Shown here piece after piece: positions 62,526 to 64,000 of a stretch of 64,000 nt of DNA; position 1 is the first letter of the stretch, and the number at the start of each line of letters is the position of its first letter. The notes beneath the pieces were generated by a model. The model made no database searches. It was not told the DNA's origin and saw nothing but the letters and a program-made list of their open reading frames with translations. The position numbers were made by a program, and so were the translations under genes. The stretch is from JBBATK01 sp039810585 (lineage in GTDB: Bacteria; Bacteroidota; Ignavibacteria; Kapaibacteriales; NICIL-2): positions 15,167 through 79,166 of the forward strand of contig JBDHXF010000010.1 in NCBI GenBank assembly GCA_039810585.1, read 5' to 3'.

Positions 62526-63678
62526 CTTCTGCTTGACGAATTTTTCGCGAACCCTGATAGAGATTGAAACGAACTAAGCGGCACTCGATGTCGGCATTGT
62601 AAAATGGCAGACGCTGCTCCGAGCGCAAACCAATGTGTTTAAGAAGTGACATCGAACCGCTGAAGATAAATGCTGTCTTACCGGAGCACTGTTGTTTCAA
62701 CCAGTCGCCAATGTTCTTGTACAGAGCTTCCAGCTCTTTCTCGTCACCCATGCGTTCACCGTAGGGTGGATTGAGAAACACAATTCCATCACCCTCCGGA
62801 ACAGGCGTTTGCTGAAAATCCATAATACGTGTAGTCAGCACGTCGGCTACACCGGCTACGCGTGCGTTGTGACGCGTGACTTTTATTGCTCCGGCATCAC
62901 GATCGGTGGCAACGATGGTGCATTGCGAAGGAACAATGTTCTTCTGCGCGGACTCGCGAATAGCTGCCCACTGATCGGGTGCGTAGAACGGTGTATGCAT
63001 GAAACCAAAATTGCTGCGAGTCCATTGTGACGGGATGTGCGAAGTTTTGAGTGCCGCCTCAATTGCTAACGTACCGCTTCCACACATTGGATTGATAAAG
63101 CCGGATACTCCATCCCATTCCGTTGCTCGGATGACTGCAGCAGCCAGTACTTCACTCATGGGAGCTGTATGCGTTTCCACTCGGTATCCACGACGAGAAA
63201 GCGGGGTTCCGCTCATGTCCATGTACACACCACACTTTGAGTCCTTCCAAAAAAGAAACACAACGCTGCGGTCAGTCTTTGGCCCGCTGTCCGGCCGTTT
63301 TGCAAACTTCTGTCGCATGCGGTCAACAATAGCATCCTTCAACTTTTGATGAGCAAATTGAGAATTGCTAATGCTCTCATTATCAACAGACGAAATCACG
63401 CTAAAGTATCCATCAACACTTATCCAATCTTCCCACGCCAAGCGACGTGATTCTCGATACAAATCGTCAGGTCCGGCAGCTTCGAACTCGCCCACTCGAA
63501 GCAGGACACGGTGTGCACAGCGAAGAAGGAGATTGAATTTCATCACATCTTCTAGGTTAGCCAGCATTTCCACACCGGCTGTATGGACGGTATGCTGAGG
63601 ATGTCCGAGCTCTGTCAGCTCCTGACTCAAGTACGGTGCAATGTGCTTCGGACAGGTGATATAAACGTGGTAAGACAT
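62503..63678 (-). CDS. THUMP-domain RNA guanine-N2 methyltransferase (RlmL/TrmN-like)
   Basis: 391 residues from the ATG at 63678 (MSYHVYITCPKHI); the frame is open to 63903, but a TATCTTTG promoter box ends 26 nt before this ATG and the extra residues resemble nothing. The N-terminal THUMP domain binds RNA. The C-terminal Rossmann domain has NPMCGSGTLAIEAAL (SAM motif I), ATDRDAGAIKVTRHNAR and the catalytic NPPYGERMGDE. It forms N2-methylguanosine in 23S rRNA (G2445 in E. coli RlmL) or tRNA; which is not certain. Overlaps pnuC downstream. Divergent from a PrmA-like gene. Confidence 0.92.
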   Translation of the reverse strand: MSYHVYITCPKHIAPYLSQELTELGHPQHTVHTAGVEMLANLEDVMKFNLLLRCAHRVLLRVGEFEAAGPDDLYRESRRLAWEDWISVDGYFSVISSVDNESISNSQFAHQKLKDAIVDRMRQKFAKRPDSGPKTDRSVVFLFWKDSKCGVYMDMSGTPLSRRGYRVETHTAPMSEVLAAAVIRATEWDGVSGFINPMCGSGTLAIEAALKTSHIPSQWTRSNFGFMHTPFYAPDQWAAIRESAQKNIVPSQCTIVATDRDAGAIKVTRHNARVAGVADVLTTRIMDFQQTPVPEGDGIVFLNPPYGERMGDEKELEALYKNIGDWLKQQCSGKTAFIFSGSMSLLKHIGLRSEQRLPFYNADIECRLVRFNLYQGSRKIRQAEGESHESA

Positions 63679-63704
63679 TCGATTGCCATGTGTTGGTTGG
63701 AGTA

Positions 63705-63712
63705 CAAAGATA
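63705..63712 (-). promoter_or_regulatory. Putative -7 promoter box (TATCTTTG) for the THUMP methyltransferase
   Basis: Minus-strand TATCTTTG, perfect TAnnTTTG, with 26 nt to the ATG at 63678; it decides the start of that gene. Confidence 0.55.
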
Positions 63713-63779
63713 GACTTCACGGAGTTGGAACTGGATCGTCGTGTTTGGCTGTGTACATCTCTGCGAAGCGCATGTGCAG

Positions 63780-63787
63780 TATTTTTG
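63780..63787 (+). promoter_or_regulatory. Putative -7 promoter box (TATTTTTG) for the PrmA-like gene
   Basis: Plus-strand TATTTTTG with 23 nt to the ATG at 63811, inside a 14-base block identical to that before the HmuY operon. Confidence 0.55.
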
Positions 63788-63810
63788 TCGCCACACACTA
63801 CCGAAACCTC

Positions 63811-64000
63811 ATGCCTCAACAGTACTTTATTAATCTTCGTTTTCAAATCCCGGAGGAATCGTACGACCTTTCCTATGTCGTATTCAACGACTATGCAATT
63901 CAAGGAATTGAAGAGGGGTTGGACAGTCTTTTGGTCTCCTTTCGCGAAGAAGATGCAGGTCCCGAAATGCTGGCTGAGCTCTGTGCACGACTTGAGGCGT
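63811..64000 (+). CDS. prmA: N-terminus of PrmA-like ribosomal protein L11 methyltransferase (cut by window edge)
   Basis: 63 codons then the window ends. MPQQYFINLRFQIPEE followed by ...YDLSYVVFNDYAIQGIEEGLDSLLVSF matches the start of PrmA, whose N-terminal domain recognises ribosomal protein L11 and whose C-terminal part (beyond the window) binds SAM. The pattern 'GIEE..DSL.V.F' after a short beta-alpha unit is typical. Divergent from the THUMP methyltransferase, so two ribosome-modifying genes share this intergenic region. Identity is probable, not certain, from 63 residues. Confidence 0.65.
   Translation, partial: MPQQYFINLRFQIPEESYDLSYVVFNDYAIQGIEEGLDSLLVSFREEDAGPEMLAELCARLEA

Noticed and set aside
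63679..63903. 75-residue N-terminal extension of the THUMP methyltransferase
   Set aside because: A TATCTTTG promoter box lies inside it 26 nt before the ATG at 63678 and the extra residues resemble no domain.

Overview
The window is about 64 kb of gene-dense bacterial chromosome with roughly balanced base composition. It holds 39 protein genes, the last cut by the right edge. I see no rRNA, tRNA, CRISPR array, insertion sequence or prophage, and no gene-free stretch longer than about 250 bp. Several features point to the Bacteroidota/Chlorobiota/Ignavibacteria side of the FCB superphylum: a secreted WD40 protein with a type IX secretion (Por) C-terminal sorting domain, a HmuY-type heme lipoprotein beside its TonB-dependent receptor, and a recurring promoter box TAnnTTTG or TATTTTG that usually sits 23-31 nt before the start codon. 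A deep lineage such as Kapaibacteria or Ignavibacteria is my inference; the sequence alone does not prove a name.

Left part (1-14.4 kb): a divergent locus of four large, poorly characterised proteins. Leftward run a seven-bladed RCC1-type propeller protein and an outer-membrane barrel protein with an internal helical insert. Rightward run two giants (1760 and 1538 residues) that I cannot assign to a characterised family; the first carries a twin-arginine-like signal. This is the best candidate for an undescribed system. A strong bidirectional terminator closes it at 14.5 kb.

Middle (14.5-30.4 kb): a leftward operon asnB - DUF885 - M61 peptidase - OmdA-like protein; a divergent, visibly more AT-rich pair (methyltransferase, then the T9SS-type WD40 protein); then leftward a cytochrome b-like protein that keeps only one heme's histidines and is coupled to a TrmH/SpoU methyltransferase, nuoD, a membrane-tethered receiver protein, a secreted repeat protein, 5-formyl-THF cyclo-ligase and an EamA transporter.

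30.4-48.4 kb is almost wholly leftward: PBP1C with alpha-2-macroglobulin, the HmuY/TonB-receptor heme operon, and a tightly packed six-gene operon (two enoyl-CoA hydratase-family enzymes, a HAD phosphatase, a PgpH-like 7TM-HD protein, a XerD recombinase, and a NamZ/DUF1343 protein).

48.5-64 kb: RsmE, a TPR protein, a lipoprotein, then a methylmalonyl-CoA mutase operon (mutase - small membrane protein - MeaB - M24 peptidase) divergent from a long-chain acyl-CoA ligase. After these come SppA, a TlpA-like thioredoxin lipoprotein, PnuC, a THUMP-domain RNA methyltransferase and, at the edge, the start of a PrmA-like gene. Propionyl/methylmalonyl-CoA metabolism, acyl-CoA handling, envelope maintenance and heme uptake are the main coherent themes.
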